Shown here one piece after another: positions 53,327 to 61,879 of a DNA stretch of 64,000 bases; positions within the stretch are counted from its first letter, which is position 1, and every line of letters begins with the position of its first letter. This DNA is from Planctomycetaceae bacterium. GTDB lineage: Bacteria; Planctomycetota; Phycisphaerae; Sedimentisphaerales; UBA12454. The DNA is taken from the NCBI GenBank assembly GCA_021371795.1, contig JAJFVK010000006.1, forward strand, positions 87,452 to 151,451. The letters run 5' to 3'. The notes under the pieces were generated by a model, which was not told the DNA's origin, did no database searches, and was given only the letters and a program-made list of their open reading frames with translations. The translations under genes were made by a program, and so were the position numbers.

Positions 53327-55408
53327 ATGCCAGAATCATTATCAAAAATCAGAAATATCGGAGTAATGGCTCATATCGATGCAGGCAAAACAACCTTCAG
53401 CGAGCGAGTTCTATATTATACAGGTAAGACCTACAAAATGGGCGAAGTACACGAAGGTACCGCTGTTATGGACTACCTCGAAGAAGAACAGCAAAGAGGT
53501 ATTACAATAACAAGCGCAGCAACGACCTGCCCGTGGAAAAAATGGGTGTTCCATCTTATCGATACGCCGGGACACGTGGACTTTACAGCAGAAGTTGAAC
53601 GTTCACTTCGTGTGCTGGACGGTGCTATCGCTGTGTTCGATGGTTCCGAAGGCGTACAGGCACAAAGTGAAACAGTCTGGCGTCAGGGACAAAAATATCA
53701 TCTGCCTTGTATTTGCTTCATTAACAAGATGGATAAAATCGGCGCAGATTTTGAAATGAGCGTAAACAGCATCAGAGAAAAACTTGCCGCTCATCCTGTT
53801 GCTCTGCAGATTCCAATCGGAGCGGCTTCAACATTTGAGGGTCTGATTGAACTTATCACAATGAAAGCCGTTTATTTCAAAACTGAAAAACTCGGCGCAA
53901 CTGTTGAAGAAGCTGAAATTCCAGAAGAGATGAAAGCCGAGGCTGAAAAATGGCGTCACGATATGCTTGAGGCGCTTGCAGAATTCGACGACCAGCTTAT
54001 GGAAAAATATGTTCATAACGAGCCTGTCGGAGAAGAATTAATTCACAAGGCAATAAGAAAAGGAACAATCTCCGGCAAACTTCATCCTGTGTTCGTAGGC
54101 TCTGCGCTGCGTTATATCGGCATCCAGAGGGCATTAGACGGCGTCGGCATGTATCTTCCTTCTCCGGTTGACAAGCCTGAAATTATTGCTCATGAGCCAA
54201 GCGGTGACAAAAAGGAAGTAATCGTAAAGTGCGATACGCATAAACCTTTTGTCGGTTTGGCGTTCAAAATTATCGCGGACAAACACGGCGATTTGACTTT
54301 TATCAGAATTTATCAGGGTGTGTTGAAAAACGCCACCCGAGTTCTTAACGCGAATCGCAACATAAAAGAAAATGTTACTCGTCTGTTTAAAATGCACGCA
54401 AGCAGCAGAGAAAATGTTGAAACGGCAAAGGCCGGCGATATCGTAGCATGTATCGGTTTGAAAGATACGATGACAGGCGACACGCTGTGCGATACGAAAC
54501 ATCCTGTGCAGCTTGAGAACATTAAGTTCCCTGAAGCTGTTATAAGTATGTCGATTGAGCCAGAAGGTGCGGGCGACAGAGATAAACTTCCTACCGGTCT
54601 TGCGGCACTTCGCAAGGAAGACCCGACTTTCCAATTTAAATATGACCCGGAAACCGGCCAGACAATTATCAGAGGTATGGGCGAACTGCACCTTGAAATT
54701 ATACAGCACAGACTTACACGCGATATGAAAATCAATGTCAAAGTCGGCAGACCAAAAGTCGCTTACAGAGAAGCATTCAGCAAGAAAATCGAACAGGAAA
54801 CAAAATTTGTTCGTCAAACGGGCGGTCACGGTCAGTATGGCCATGTTGTTATTATAATGGAACCGCTGCTTGATGAAGAGGGCAGATTCAAAAAAGAAAA
54901 CGAATTTGAGAACAAAATTATCGGAGGCACAATTCCGAAAGAATATATTCCAGCGGTTAAAAGCGGCGTAATGGAAGCACTTACCAGCGGCGATTTAGCG
55001 GGCTATCCTGTTGTCGGCGCTAAAGTTTCGTTAATTGACGGTTCTTTCCATACTGTCGATTCATCCGAATTGGCATTTGAACAGGCCGGTATGCTGGCTG
55101 TTCGCGAAGGTCTCAAAAAAGCAGGCAGTATACTTCTTGAGCCGATTATGAAATTAGAGGTAACAATACCAGATACTGAATTCGGCACGGTTCAGGGCAA
55201 TATAATCAGCAAACGCGGATTAATTACGGACAGCAGAATGCACGGCAATTTACGAACAATTGACGCTAATGTACCGCTTTCCGAGATGTTTGGCTATTCG
55301 AGCGAACTCCGCAGTGTAACCAGCGGAAGAGGCACTTTCGTGATGGAACCGCTGACTTATGAAAAAGTTCCTGAACAAATTGCAGAAAAAATTTTAGCAG
55401 GCTATTGA
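53327..55408 (+). CDS. fusA: elongation factor G
   Basis: 693 residues. The GTPase motifs are AHIDAGKTTFSERVLYYTG (P-loop), EEQQRGITITSAATTCPW (a normal switch I, in contrast to EF-Tu here), DTPGHVDFT and NKMDKIG. Domain II and the translocation domain IV (GHGQYGHVVIIMEPL...) follow, with ESGRGTF-like SGRGTFVMEPLTYEKVP at the end. It catalyses ribosomal translocation. It lies between rpsG and rpsJ as usual. Confidence 0.98.
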   Translation: MPESLSKIRNIGVMAHIDAGKTTFSERVLYYTGKTYKMGEVHEGTAVMDYLEEEQQRGITITSAATTCPWKKWVFHLIDTPGHVDFTAEVERSLRVLDGAIAVFDGSEGVQAQSETVWRQGQKYHLPCICFINKMDKIGADFEMSVNSIREKLAAHPVALQIPIGAASTFEGLIELITMKAVYFKTEKLGATVEEAEIPEEMKAEAEKWRHDMLEALAEFDDQLMEKYVHNEPVGEELIHKAIRKGTISGKLHPVFVGSALRYIGIQRALDGVGMYLPSPVDKPEIIAHEPSGDKKEVIVKCDTHKPFVGLAFKIIADKHGDLTFIRIYQGVLKNATRVLNANRNIKENVTRLFKMHASSRENVETAKAGDIVACIGLKDTMTGDTLCDTKHPVQLENIKFPEAVISMSIEPEGAGDRDKLPTGLAALRKEDPTFQFKYDPETGQTIIRGMGELHLEIIQHRLTRDMKINVKVGRPKVAYREAFSKKIEQETKFVRQTGGHGQYGHVVIIMEPLLDEEGRFKKENEFENKIIGGTIPKEYIPAVKSGVMEALTSGDLAGYPVVGAKVSLIDGSFHTVDSSELAFEQAGMLAVREGLKKAGSILLEPIMKLEVTIPDTEFGTVQGNIISKRGLITDSRMHGNLRTIDANVPLSEMFGYSSELRSVTSGRGTFVMEPLTYEKVPEQIAEKILAGY

Positions 55409-55729
55409 CGGATTAAAAAAGTTCTGGTATAACTCTTAATTCCTAAGCCGTAGCGAGCGTTTCAATAAGAAATGCGTTTCAAGTTGGGCTGATTAACATA
55501 TCAGAGATACTTCTGAACGATTTGGACGGCAAATGTAGGCTTCATGGCCGTAAAATGACGACAACAGGACTATGATAGTCTTGTAATAGATAAAAATTTA
55601 GCGAAAATATATAAAAAATCGCATTTTCAGCATTATTATAGTTGATTTTGTAAAATAAATGAGTATCCTCTTATGTTTTCGCCTCTGAAGGCGATGGGCG
55701 AAGTAGATTTTTGTAGCAATAGGATATAT
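55409..55729 (+). other. fusA-rpsJ leader region
   Basis: 320 bp without a gene. It has an AT-rich last third with TTGTAA and several TATA-like strings, but no pair of boxes I would call a promoter. A 19-codon in-frame extension upstream of rpsJ (to 55673) lacks a ribosome site and is not counted. The region may hold the start of the rpsJ operon. Confidence 0.3.
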
Positions 55730-56044
55730 ATGGCAGTTGAGACAGAAAGAATCAGAATAAGAATGGAAGCGTACGATCCGCGTGCGCTGGACACATCAGC
55801 TCGTGAAATAGTAGAGCAGGCACGCAGAACTAACGCTCGTGTCAGCGGTCCGATTCCGCTTCCAACCCGTATTGAAAGATACACTGTTCTTAGAAGTCCG
55901 CACGTTGACAAGAAAAGTCGTGAACAGTTTGAGATGCGCACTCACAAGCGTTTGATAGATATCTACGAAGCCAATGCAAGGACAGTAGAAGCTCTGAATC
56001 GTCTTGTAGTACCGGCCGGTGTGTTTGTAAAGATTAAGGCATAA
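55730..56044 (+). CDS. rpsJ: 30S ribosomal protein S10
   Basis: The start is ATG 55730 ([20 protein letters not shown]...), with AGGA five bases upstream. 104 residues, typical length. [46 protein letters not shown] is the conserved core. S10 also pairs with NusG and NusB during antitermination. It opens the S10-spc ribosomal cluster and is followed by a hairpin before rplC. Confidence 0.97.
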   Translation: MAVETERIRIRMEAYDPRALDTSAREIVEQARRTNARVSGPIPLPTRIERYTVLRSPHVDKKSREQFEMRTHKRLIDIYEANARTVEALNRLVVPAGVFVKIKA

Positions 56045-56054
56045 TTTGGAATAT

Positions 56055-56097
56055 AAAAAAACGTAAAGTACAAAGTGAACTTTACGTTTTTCTTTTT
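56055..56097 (+). terminator. terminator-like hairpin between rpsJ and rplC
   Basis: AAAAACGTAAAG (56057-56068) pairs with CTTTACGTTTTT (56080-56091), followed by CTTTTT. It looks like a complete intrinsic terminator lying inside the S10 operon, 24 bp ahead of rplC. It probably acts as an attenuator. Confidence 0.75.
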
Positions 56098-56120
56098 AGA
56101 AGCAGTAAGGCAATATAACT

Positions 56121-56765
56121 ATGATGCTTATTGGTAAAAAAGTTGGAATGACGCAGATATATGACGAAGCAGGGAAAATCCAGCCTGTAACAGTTATCCT
56201 GGCCGGTCCATGTGTCGTTACGCAGGTAAAGACTGTCGAAACTGACGGCTATAACGCTGTTCAGGTCGGCTTTGATGATGTAAAGGCTTCTCGTATGACC
56301 CAGGCCAAAGAAGGTCATGCCAAGAAGGCCAATACAACCGCAAAAAGATGCGTTCGTGAAGACAAGTTCGAAGGCAAAGACGCTCCTTGCAATGCAGGCG
56401 ATACAATAACGGTCGAGGCATTTGCTGAAGTGAAATATGTTGATATTACCGGCACAAGCAAAGGTAAAGGTTTTGCCGGCGGTATGAAACGCCATGGTTT
56501 CGGCGGTATGCCCGCAAGTCACGGTACTGAAAGAAAGCACCGTTCACCTGGTTCTATCGCAGGTCATGCGGCAAACAGAGGCTGGGGTGGTAAGCCGGCA
56601 AAAGGCAAGAGAATGGCCGGTCATATGGGAGACGTAAAAATAACAACTAAAAATCTCGCACTTGTGAGTATAGATACAGAAAAAAATCTGCTTGTCGTAA
56701 GAGGTGCCGTTCCAGGCGCTGCGGGCGGATACGTGATAATAAAACAAAGTAAGGGAAAGAAATAA
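56121..56765 (+). CDS. rplC: 50S ribosomal protein L3
   Basis: 214 residues. MLIGKKVGMTQIYDEAGKIQPVTVI and the peptidyl-transferase loop FAGGMKRHGFGGMPASHGTERKHRSPGSIAGHA are characteristic, including the Gln/Gly-rich W-loop region (GWGGKPAKGKRMAGHMGD). The gene starts at one of two adjacent ATG codons. L3 nucleates 23S domain folding. Confidence 0.97.
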   Translation: MMLIGKKVGMTQIYDEAGKIQPVTVILAGPCVVTQVKTVETDGYNAVQVGFDDVKASRMTQAKEGHAKKANTTAKRCVREDKFEGKDAPCNAGDTITVEAFAEVKYVDITGTSKGKGFAGGMKRHGFGGMPASHGTERKHRSPGSIAGHAANRGWGGKPAKGKRMAGHMGDVKITTKNLALVSIDTEKNLLVVRGAVPGAAGGYVIIKQSKGKK

Positions 56766-56769
56766 TTTA

Positions 56770-56876
56770 GGTTCAAGTACCTTAGAGCAGTAAATTTTCG
56801 CGATTGAAGGGTAATGCGTTATTTTAAAAGCAATACCCGCGGATTAATGGAAAGAGTCAATCAGGATTAGTATAAT
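56770..56876 (+). promoter_or_regulatory. repeated S10-operon leader element, copy 1 (before rplD)
   Basis: Contains TAGAGCAGTAAATTTTCGCG, then TTATTTTAAAAGCAATACCC, CGCGGATTAATGG and AATCAGGATTA, ending 8 bases before the rplD start. The last block supplies the AGGA ribosome site. Close copies lie before rplB and rpsN. Confidence 0.65.
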
Positions 56877-57506
56877 ATGATTACTATAGCAGTACATAAC
56901 AGAGAAGGTAAAGAAATTGACAGCCTCAAAGTCGATGAAGCGGTTTTCGGCGGACGCATAAGGCACGCACTGCTCAAACAGGCAATCGTAATGTACAACG
57001 CTAACAAGCGAGTCGGTACAGCAGCGACGAAAAGCAGAGGTATGGTCGAAGGTTCTACGAGAAAACTTTATAAGCAAAAAGGCACGGGTAATGCTCGCGC
57101 GGGTACTGTTCGTCAGAACATTCGCCGAGGTGGCGGTGTTGCTTTCGCAAAGGTCGCGCGTGACTTCGGTAAAGATATGCCGAGGAAACAAAGACAGCTT
57201 GCAACGGATGCTGCAATTCTTGCAAAATTGAAAGTCGGAAACGTCGTTATTATCGATGAGTTGAAATTTGAAAAACCAAAGACAAAAGATTTTGTCAAGG
57301 TTCTTGGAAATTTGAAAATCGAAAGAACATGTGTTGTTGCAATCAATCAGTCTGACGAAAATCTTTATATGTCGACCAGAAACTTGCCGGGCATATCAGT
57401 TATGAAGGCAATCGAACTCAACGCAGGCGAAATATGCAATAAGCAAAAAATGCTCTTCACCAAAGAAGCATTTATGGGATTGATTGAAAAGGGTAAGAAA
57501 GATTAA
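56877..57506 (+). CDS. rplD: 50S ribosomal protein L4
   Basis: 209 residues. ALLKQAIVMYNANKRVGTAATKSRGMVEGSTRKLYKQKGTGNARAGTVRQNIRRGGGVAF is the conserved loop that reaches the exit tunnel; DFGKDMPRKQRQLATDAAIL follows. In enterobacteria L4 represses the whole S10 operon. It is preceded by a repeated leader element that also stands before rplB and rpsN. Confidence 0.95.
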   Translation: MITIAVHNREGKEIDSLKVDEAVFGGRIRHALLKQAIVMYNANKRVGTAATKSRGMVEGSTRKLYKQKGTGNARAGTVRQNIRRGGGVAFAKVARDFGKDMPRKQRQLATDAAILAKLKVGNVVIIDELKFEKPKTKDFVKVLGNLKIERTCVVAINQSDENLYMSTRNLPGISVMKAIELNAGEICNKQKMLFTKEAFMGLIEKGKKD

Positions 57507-57554
57507 TTTATTTCCCCGCCACATGTGCGGGGGCTAAATAAAACGGATAAAAAT

Positions 57555-57833
57555 ATGGACGATCATGAAATAGTAGTAAGGCCGCTGATAACAGAACAAA
57601 GCACGCATTTGGCGAATACAAAAAATGCTTACGCTTTCGAGGTTAATCCGGACGCAAACAAGCCGCAAATTAAAGCAGCGATTGAGCGGTTGTATGAAGT
57701 AAAGGTAAAAGAAGTCCGCACGGCCAATCGTATCGGCAAAAAAAGCCGGAGAGGCAGATTTACCGGACAGAAATCAGACTGGAAAAAAGCAGTCGTTGTG
57801 CTTGATGAGAAATATCATATAGATTTATTTTAA
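57555..57833 (+). CDS. rplW: 50S ribosomal protein L23
   Basis: The start is ATG 57555 (MDDHEIVVRPLITEQSTHLA...); the frame is open ten codons upstream through a spacer. 92 residues. KNAYAFEVNPDANKPQIKAAIERLYEVKVKEVRTAN and GRFTGQKSDWKKAVVVLDE are typical. L23 lines the tunnel exit and docks trigger factor and SRP. Confidence 0.94.
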   Translation: MDDHEIVVRPLITEQSTHLANTKNAYAFEVNPDANKPQIKAAIERLYEVKVKEVRTANRIGKKSRRGRFTGQKSDWKKAVVVLDEKYHIDLF

Positions 57834-57839
57834 TGCCCT

Positions 57840-57937
57840 TTAGGGCAGTAAGTTTTCGCGGTGAAACGCAGTTTATTTTTAAGAGTTTTTTCCGCGGATT
57901 AACGGAAAACTTTAATCAGGATTAATGAGTTGCAGAT
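57840..57937 (+). promoter_or_regulatory. repeated S10-operon leader element, copy 2 (before rplB)
   Basis: Blocks TAGGGCAGTAAGTTTTCGCG, TTTATTTTTAAGAG, TCCGCGGATTAACGG and TTTAATCAGGATTA align with copies 1 and 3. It ends about 16 bases before the rplB start; AGGA sits a little far from the ATG in this copy. Confidence 0.65.
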
Positions 57938-58789
57938 ATGGGTATAAAAATATACAGACCAACATCTAACGGACGCCGAAACCAGTCGGTGAATGATTAC
58001 GCAGAACTGACAACGGCCAGTCCGGAGAAAAGTCTTTGCGTAAGAATTAAAAAGGCCGGCGGTAAAAATAACCACGGCGTAACGACTTGCAGATTCCGCG
58101 GCGGCGGTGCAAGAAAACTTTATAGAGTTATCGATTTCAAACGCAACAAAGACAATGTGTCGGCGACGGTTGAAACAGTTGAATATGATCCGAATAGAAA
58201 TTGCTTTATTTCTCTTGTTGGTTATGAAGACGGTGAAAAGCGATATATACTTGCTCCGCAGGGGTTGATGGTCGGACAGAAGATTCAAAGCGGTCTTGAG
58301 GCGGAACCGAAAGTCGGCAACGCAATGCCGTTGTCAGCGATACCGGTCGGCGTTGAAATTCATAACGTCGAAATGACAGCCGGTCAGGGCGGCAAACTTG
58401 TACGAGGCGCAGGCCTTGCAGCAAGATTGATGGCTCGCGAAGGCGAATGGGCGACAGTTGTTCTGCCAAGCGGCGAAATGAGAATGCTGCGAGTAGAATG
58501 CAGAGCTACAATCGGTACGCTTAGCAATCCGGATTATCAGAATATCAAAATCGGTAAGGCCGGAAGATGGCGTCATACCGGCAGAAGACCGCACGTTCGC
58601 GGTAAAGCCCAGAACCCAGTCGCTCATCCGATGGGCGGCGGTGAAGGCAGAGCTAACGGCGGAAGACATCCGTGCTCGCCGACAGGTGTTCTTGCTAAGG
58701 GCGGCAAGACAAGAAATCCGCGTAAGGTAAGCGGCAGGAAAATAGTACGCAGAAGAAAAACCAATCGCGGTGTACAATTAGTGCTGTAA
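57938..58789 (+). CDS. rplB: 50S ribosomal protein L2
   Basis: 283 residues. NNHGVTTCRFRGGGARKLYRVIDFKRNK, AGQGGKLVRGAGLAARLMAREGEWATVVLPSGEMRML and the peptidyl-transferase segment GRRPHVRGKAQNPVAHPMGGGEGRANGGRHPCSP (with the universally conserved His) are present. The usual N-terminal L2 length is kept. L2 bridges the subunits and supports peptidyl transfer. Confidence 0.98.
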   Translation: MGIKIYRPTSNGRRNQSVNDYAELTTASPEKSLCVRIKKAGGKNNHGVTTCRFRGGGARKLYRVIDFKRNKDNVSATVETVEYDPNRNCFISLVGYEDGEKRYILAPQGLMVGQKIQSGLEAEPKVGNAMPLSAIPVGVEIHNVEMTAGQGGKLVRGAGLAARLMAREGEWATVVLPSGEMRMLRVECRATIGTLSNPDYQNIKIGKAGRWRHTGRRPHVRGKAQNPVAHPMGGGEGRANGGRHPCSPTGVLAKGGKTRNPRKVSGRKIVRRRKTNRGVQLVL

Positions 58790-58801
58790 AAAAGTTTGCG
58801 A

Positions 58802-58830
58802 TTGAGACGACTGAATGAATTTAGTCTCAA
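58802..58830 (+). promoter_or_regulatory. hairpin in the rplB-rpsS spacer
   Basis: TTGAGAC (58802-58808) and GTCTCAA (58824-58830) form a 7-bp stem. The preceding GTTTGCGATTGAGAC resembles the CGCGATTGAA block of the repeated leader elements, so this may be a degenerate fourth copy. Confidence 0.35.
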
Positions 58831-58883
58831 CCGTGAAGTGAAGTAATAAAAGTAAAATCGGAACAGTATAATTTGAGGTAATA

Positions 58884-59168
58884 ATGTCTCGTTCGTTAAA
58901 AAAAGGACCGTTTGTTGATGCAAAACTTTTAGCAAAAGTTGTTAGGCAGATTCAGACTGGAATCAAAGACCCTATAAAGACCTGGTCGCGACGCAGCACA
59001 ATCGTTCCGGAATTTGTAGGTTATACTTTCATGGTTCATAATGGGAAAGTATTTAATAAAGTATTCGTAACAGAAGAAATGGTCGGTCATAAGCTGGGCG
59101 AATTTTCGGTGACACGTATTTTCCGTGGTCATTCGGGCGTAAAAGCAGCTGAAGCCGCGGCGAGTTAA
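58884..59168 (+). CDS. rpsS: 30S ribosomal protein S19
   Basis: 94 residues. [64 protein letters not shown] and the closing RGHSG are diagnostic. It joins S13 in the head of the small subunit. It runs 9 bp ahead of rplV. Confidence 0.98.
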   Translation: MSRSLKKGPFVDAKLLAKVVRQIQTGIKDPIKTWSRRSTIVPEFVGYTFMVHNGKVFNKVFVTEEMVGHKLGEFSVTRIFRGHSGVKAAEAAAS

Positions 59169-59177
59169 GGTGAAACA

Positions 59178-59729
59178 ATGTTAAGCGCAAAAAAGCTTGA
59201 TAAATTAATTAAATCTTCGGGCACAAACGTAGCAGAACTGGCCGAGAAAATTGCTCGTACCGGTCTGGAAAAGAAACAGGCGACAACTGCTTTGAAGAAT
59301 TGGCGTAAGGGCTTGAATAGCCCGATTGCCGGCAAAGCTGATGTTGAAGCAATAGCACAGGCACTGGGCGTTGAGCCGACAGATATTTCTGAATGGCGAT
59401 GTACGGTAAAATATGCACCGTCAGCGCCAAGAAAAGCCGCACTTGTTACAGAGTTGATTGCCGGCAGAGGTGCGCAGGAAGCACTCGATTTGCTTAAGTT
59501 CACGCATAAGCGTGCATCTTATATGATCGACAAGGCACTGAAAAGCGCAATCGCAAACGCAGACGAAGATTCGGCAGATGTTGAAAGCCTTTATATCTGC
59601 GAAGCGCGCGTTGACGGCGCAGGCGTAAGAGTCGGCACGAAAAGATTTATCGCCAAAGACAGAGGCCGTGCACATAGTTTGAAAAAATTAGCAAGTCACA
59701 TTCATATTACTGTGACGGAAGCGAAATAA
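59178..59729 (+). CDS. rplV: 50S ribosomal protein L22 with N-terminal extra domain
   Basis: 183 residues, where bacterial L22 usually has about 110. Residues about 75-183 are ordinary L22: TVKYAPSAPRKAALVTELIAGRGAQEALDLLKFTHKRASYMIDKALKSAIANA, then VGTKRFIAKDRGRAHSLKKLASHIHI. The first about 72 residues (LDKLIKSSGTNVAELAEKIA..., VEAIAQALGVEPTDISEW) are helical and read like a helix-turn-helix of the XRE type. I infer either a fused RNA/DNA-binding domain or a lineage-specific ribosomal extension. A ribosome site (AAGGTG) lies before the MLSAKKL start, so the extension is real coding sequence. Confidence 0.93.
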   Translation: MLSAKKLDKLIKSSGTNVAELAEKIARTGLEKKQATTALKNWRKGLNSPIAGKADVEAIAQALGVEPTDISEWRCTVKYAPSAPRKAALVTELIAGRGAQEALDLLKFTHKRASYMIDKALKSAIANADEDSADVESLYICEARVDGAGVRVGTKRFIAKDRGRAHSLKKLASHIHITVTEAK

Positions 59730-59743
59730 TTTAAGGACTTATT

Positions 59744-60544
59744 ATGGGTCAAAAAGTACAGCCAATTGGTTTTAGAACAGGCATAAGGTTGCCGTGGCAG
59801 AGCACATGGTTCGCTCCAAAAGCCAACTACGGTCAAATGCTGGTAGAAGACCATCGCATCCGCAAATACGTGGATGATAAATTCAACAAACAGCCGCCGT
59901 TCGCAGCAGTTTCTAAAATTGAAATAGCAAGAACACGTAATGAAGTAAAGGTAACGCTTCATACAGCTCGTCCGGGTATGGTAATCGGACCAAGAGGCGC
60001 TGAAGTTGACAAGTTGAGACAAGATCTTGAACAGTTAATCGACAGACAGGTAACTGTCAATGTTATGGAAATAAAAGAGCCGTCATTGGATGCACGACTT
60101 GTTGCTGAAGCAATAGCAGAGCAGATTAAGAAAAGAGTCGCTTTCCGCAGAGCTATGAAACAGCAGACCGAATCGTCGATGCAGGCCGGCGCAAAAGGCG
60201 TGAAAATTATTTGTTCAGGTCGTCTTGGCGGAGCCGAAATGGCACGCAAAGAGACCCAGATGGAAGGCAGTATTCCGCTTCATACAATCGATGCCGATGT
60301 TGATTACGCTTCAATCGGAGCGACTACAACTTATGGCGTTATCGGTATAAAGGTTTGGATTTATAAAGGTAAATTTGGAGCCCAGATAGAAGAACAAGGT
60401 CAGGATACTCCGCGGAGAACGCTGCACAGGCCAAGAGCGGCAAGAAGAATTGAACGCAACTCCGGGCCGAGACGTGAATACTCAAAGCCTGCACAGGCAG
60501 CACCGAGCGATTCATCGCCAGCGACAGAAAATAAACAGTCTTAA
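59744..60544 (+). CDS. rpsC: 30S ribosomal protein S3
   Basis: 266 residues. MGQKVQPIGFRTGI is the start signature. The KH domain holds VIGPRGAEVDKLRQDLE, and LGGAEMARKETQMEGSIPLHTIDADVDYA follows. A C-terminal tail of about 45 residues rich in Pro, Arg, Ala and Ser (RRTLHRPRAARRIERNSGPRREY...) is longer than in E. coli. It guards the mRNA entry channel. Confidence 0.97.
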   Translation: MGQKVQPIGFRTGIRLPWQSTWFAPKANYGQMLVEDHRIRKYVDDKFNKQPPFAAVSKIEIARTRNEVKVTLHTARPGMVIGPRGAEVDKLRQDLEQLIDRQVTVNVMEIKEPSLDARLVAEAIAEQIKKRVAFRRAMKQQTESSMQAGAKGVKIICSGRLGGAEMARKETQMEGSIPLHTIDADVDYASIGATTTYGVIGIKVWIYKGKFGAQIEEQGQDTPRRTLHRPRAARRIERNSGPRREYSKPAQAAPSDSSPATENKQS

Positions 60545-60568
60545 TACAAATAAAATAGGGAAACAGTT

Positions 60569-60988
60569 ATGGCTCTGATGCCAAAAAGAGTTAAATATCG
60601 TAAAAGTCAGCGCGGCCGAATGAAAGGCAACGCGACAAGGCAGAACTATGTAGCCTTCGGCGAATACGGCCTGCAGGCGCTGGAATTAAGCTGGATAACG
60701 GCCAGACAAATAGAAGCGGCAAGAGTTGCTGCATCGCACTATCTGCACAGAGCCGGCAAGGTTTATATCAGAATATTCCCGAGCAAATCCATATCCAAGA
60801 AACCGCTTGAGACAAGAATGGGTAAAGGTAAAGCGGAAGTTGAACAATGGGTAGCAGTTGTGAAACCCGGTATGGTAATGTTCGAAATGGGCGGAATCGG
60901 CGAAGATGTAGCGAAAAGGGCAATGGCCAGAGTCGCACATAAAATGCCGATTAAATGCAGATTTATTACAAGAAGACATACGGTATAA
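60569..60988 (+). CDS. rplP: 50S ribosomal protein L16
   Basis: 139 residues. [49 protein letters not shown], then [40 protein letters not shown] are diagnostic. The motif [13 protein letters not shown] contacts the A-site tRNA. GGGAAAC precedes the ATG. Confidence 0.97.
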   Translation: MALMPKRVKYRKSQRGRMKGNATRQNYVAFGEYGLQALELSWITARQIEAARVAASHYLHRAGKVYIRIFPSKSISKKPLETRMGKGKAEVEQWVAVVKPGMVMFEMGGIGEDVAKRAMARVAHKMPIKCRFITRRHTV

Positions 60989-60997
60989 GGTGTAGTG

Positions 60998-61192
60998 ATG
61001 GAAGCAACCCAGATAAGAGAAATGAAATCGGAAGACAGAACAGTTGAGCTCGAAAAACTCGAGAGGGAACTGTTTACTCTGCGAACAAGAGCTGAAACTG
61101 AAAAGCTTGAAAATACGCACCTGTTGCGGAATATCAAACGTGATATCGCCAGGTATAAAACAATAATCAGACAAAGCCAATTGAAGGCCTAA
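60998..61192 (+). CDS. rpmC: 50S ribosomal protein L29
   Basis: 64 residues from ATG 60998 (MEATQIREMKSED...); a GTG directly before it is also in frame. A two-helix protein with RELFTLRTRAETEKLENTHLLRNIKRDIARYKTIIRQ, as in other L29s. AAGG lies 8 bases upstream. Sandwiched between rplP and rpsQ (3 bp). Confidence 0.92.
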   Translation: MEATQIREMKSEDRTVELEKLERELFTLRTRAETEKLENTHLLRNIKRDIARYKTIIRQSQLKA

Positions 61193-61195
61193 CAG

Positions 61196-61465
61196 ATGAC
61201 AGAACAGAGAAAACAAAGAAAGACGATTCGCGGCACGGTAGTAAGTCGCAGCGGCGATAAGAGTATCAAGATAGAATTGACTTTTAAAGTCAGACATCCT
61301 GTTTACGGGAAACTTGTAAAAAGAACGACCCGATTTGGTGTTCATGATGAAAAAAACGAGGCCGTCATCGGTGACTTGATTGAAATCATTGAATGCAGAC
61401 CCATGAGCAAAACCAAGTCGTGGCGATTAGTACAGGTAGTGCAGAAGGCACCGGAACAAATATAA
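61196..61465 (+). CDS. rpsQ: 30S ribosomal protein S17
   Basis: 89 residues. RKTIRGTVVSRSGDKSIKIELTFKVRHPVYGKLVKRTTRFGVHDEKNEAVIGDLIEIIECRPMSKTKSWRLVQVV is a canonical S17 with OB fold. It starts 3 bp after rpmC with no own spacer, so translation is coupled. Confidence 0.97.
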   Translation: MTEQRKQRKTIRGTVVSRSGDKSIKIELTFKVRHPVYGKLVKRTTRFGVHDEKNEAVIGDLIEIIECRPMSKTKSWRLVQVVQKAPEQI

Positions 61466-61489
61466 AATCAGGTATTAAAGGACAGAACT

Positions 61490-61879
61490 TTGATTCAGCA
61501 AAGAACAATGATAGACATAGCCGATAACTCCGGCGTACGCAGAGCACAGTGCATTAGCGTGCTCGGCCGCAGCGCTGCCAGTACCGGCAAGTATACACGC
61601 TGCACCGCGGCAGTCGGCGATATAATCTGTGTGGCCTTAAAGAAGTATCTGCCCACTTGTCAGCTTGACAGGAAAAAGGTTTACAGATGCGTGGTAATCA
61701 GAACCAAACGACCGATTCGCAGGGCTGATGGCAGCTATGTCAAATTTGACAGCAACGCAGCCGTGATTATCGACGCTGACGGCAATCCAATCGGCACAAG
61801 AATTTTTGGTGCAGTAGCAAGAGAACTAAGAGAAAAGAATTATATGAAAATCGTTTCTCTGGCAAGCGAGGTCGTATAA
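61490..61879 (+). CDS. rplN: 50S ribosomal protein L14 (TTG start)
   Basis: 129 residues. MIQQRTMIDIADNSGVRRAQCISVLG is the standard N-terminus but its first codon is TTG; AGGA seven bases upstream supports it, and the first ATG is inside the conserved sequence. Further blocks are DIICVALKKYLP, KKVYRCVVIRTKRPIRRADGSYVKFDSNAAVIID and GTRIFGAVARELREKNYMKIVSLASEV. There is an insertion of a few residues near CTAAVGD. It ends overlapping the rplX start by one base. Confidence 0.96.
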   Translation: MIQQRTMIDIADNSGVRRAQCISVLGRSAASTGKYTRCTAAVGDIICVALKKYLPTCQLDRKKVYRCVVIRTKRPIRRADGSYVKFDSNAAVIIDADGNPIGTRIFGAVARELREKNYMKIVSLASEVV

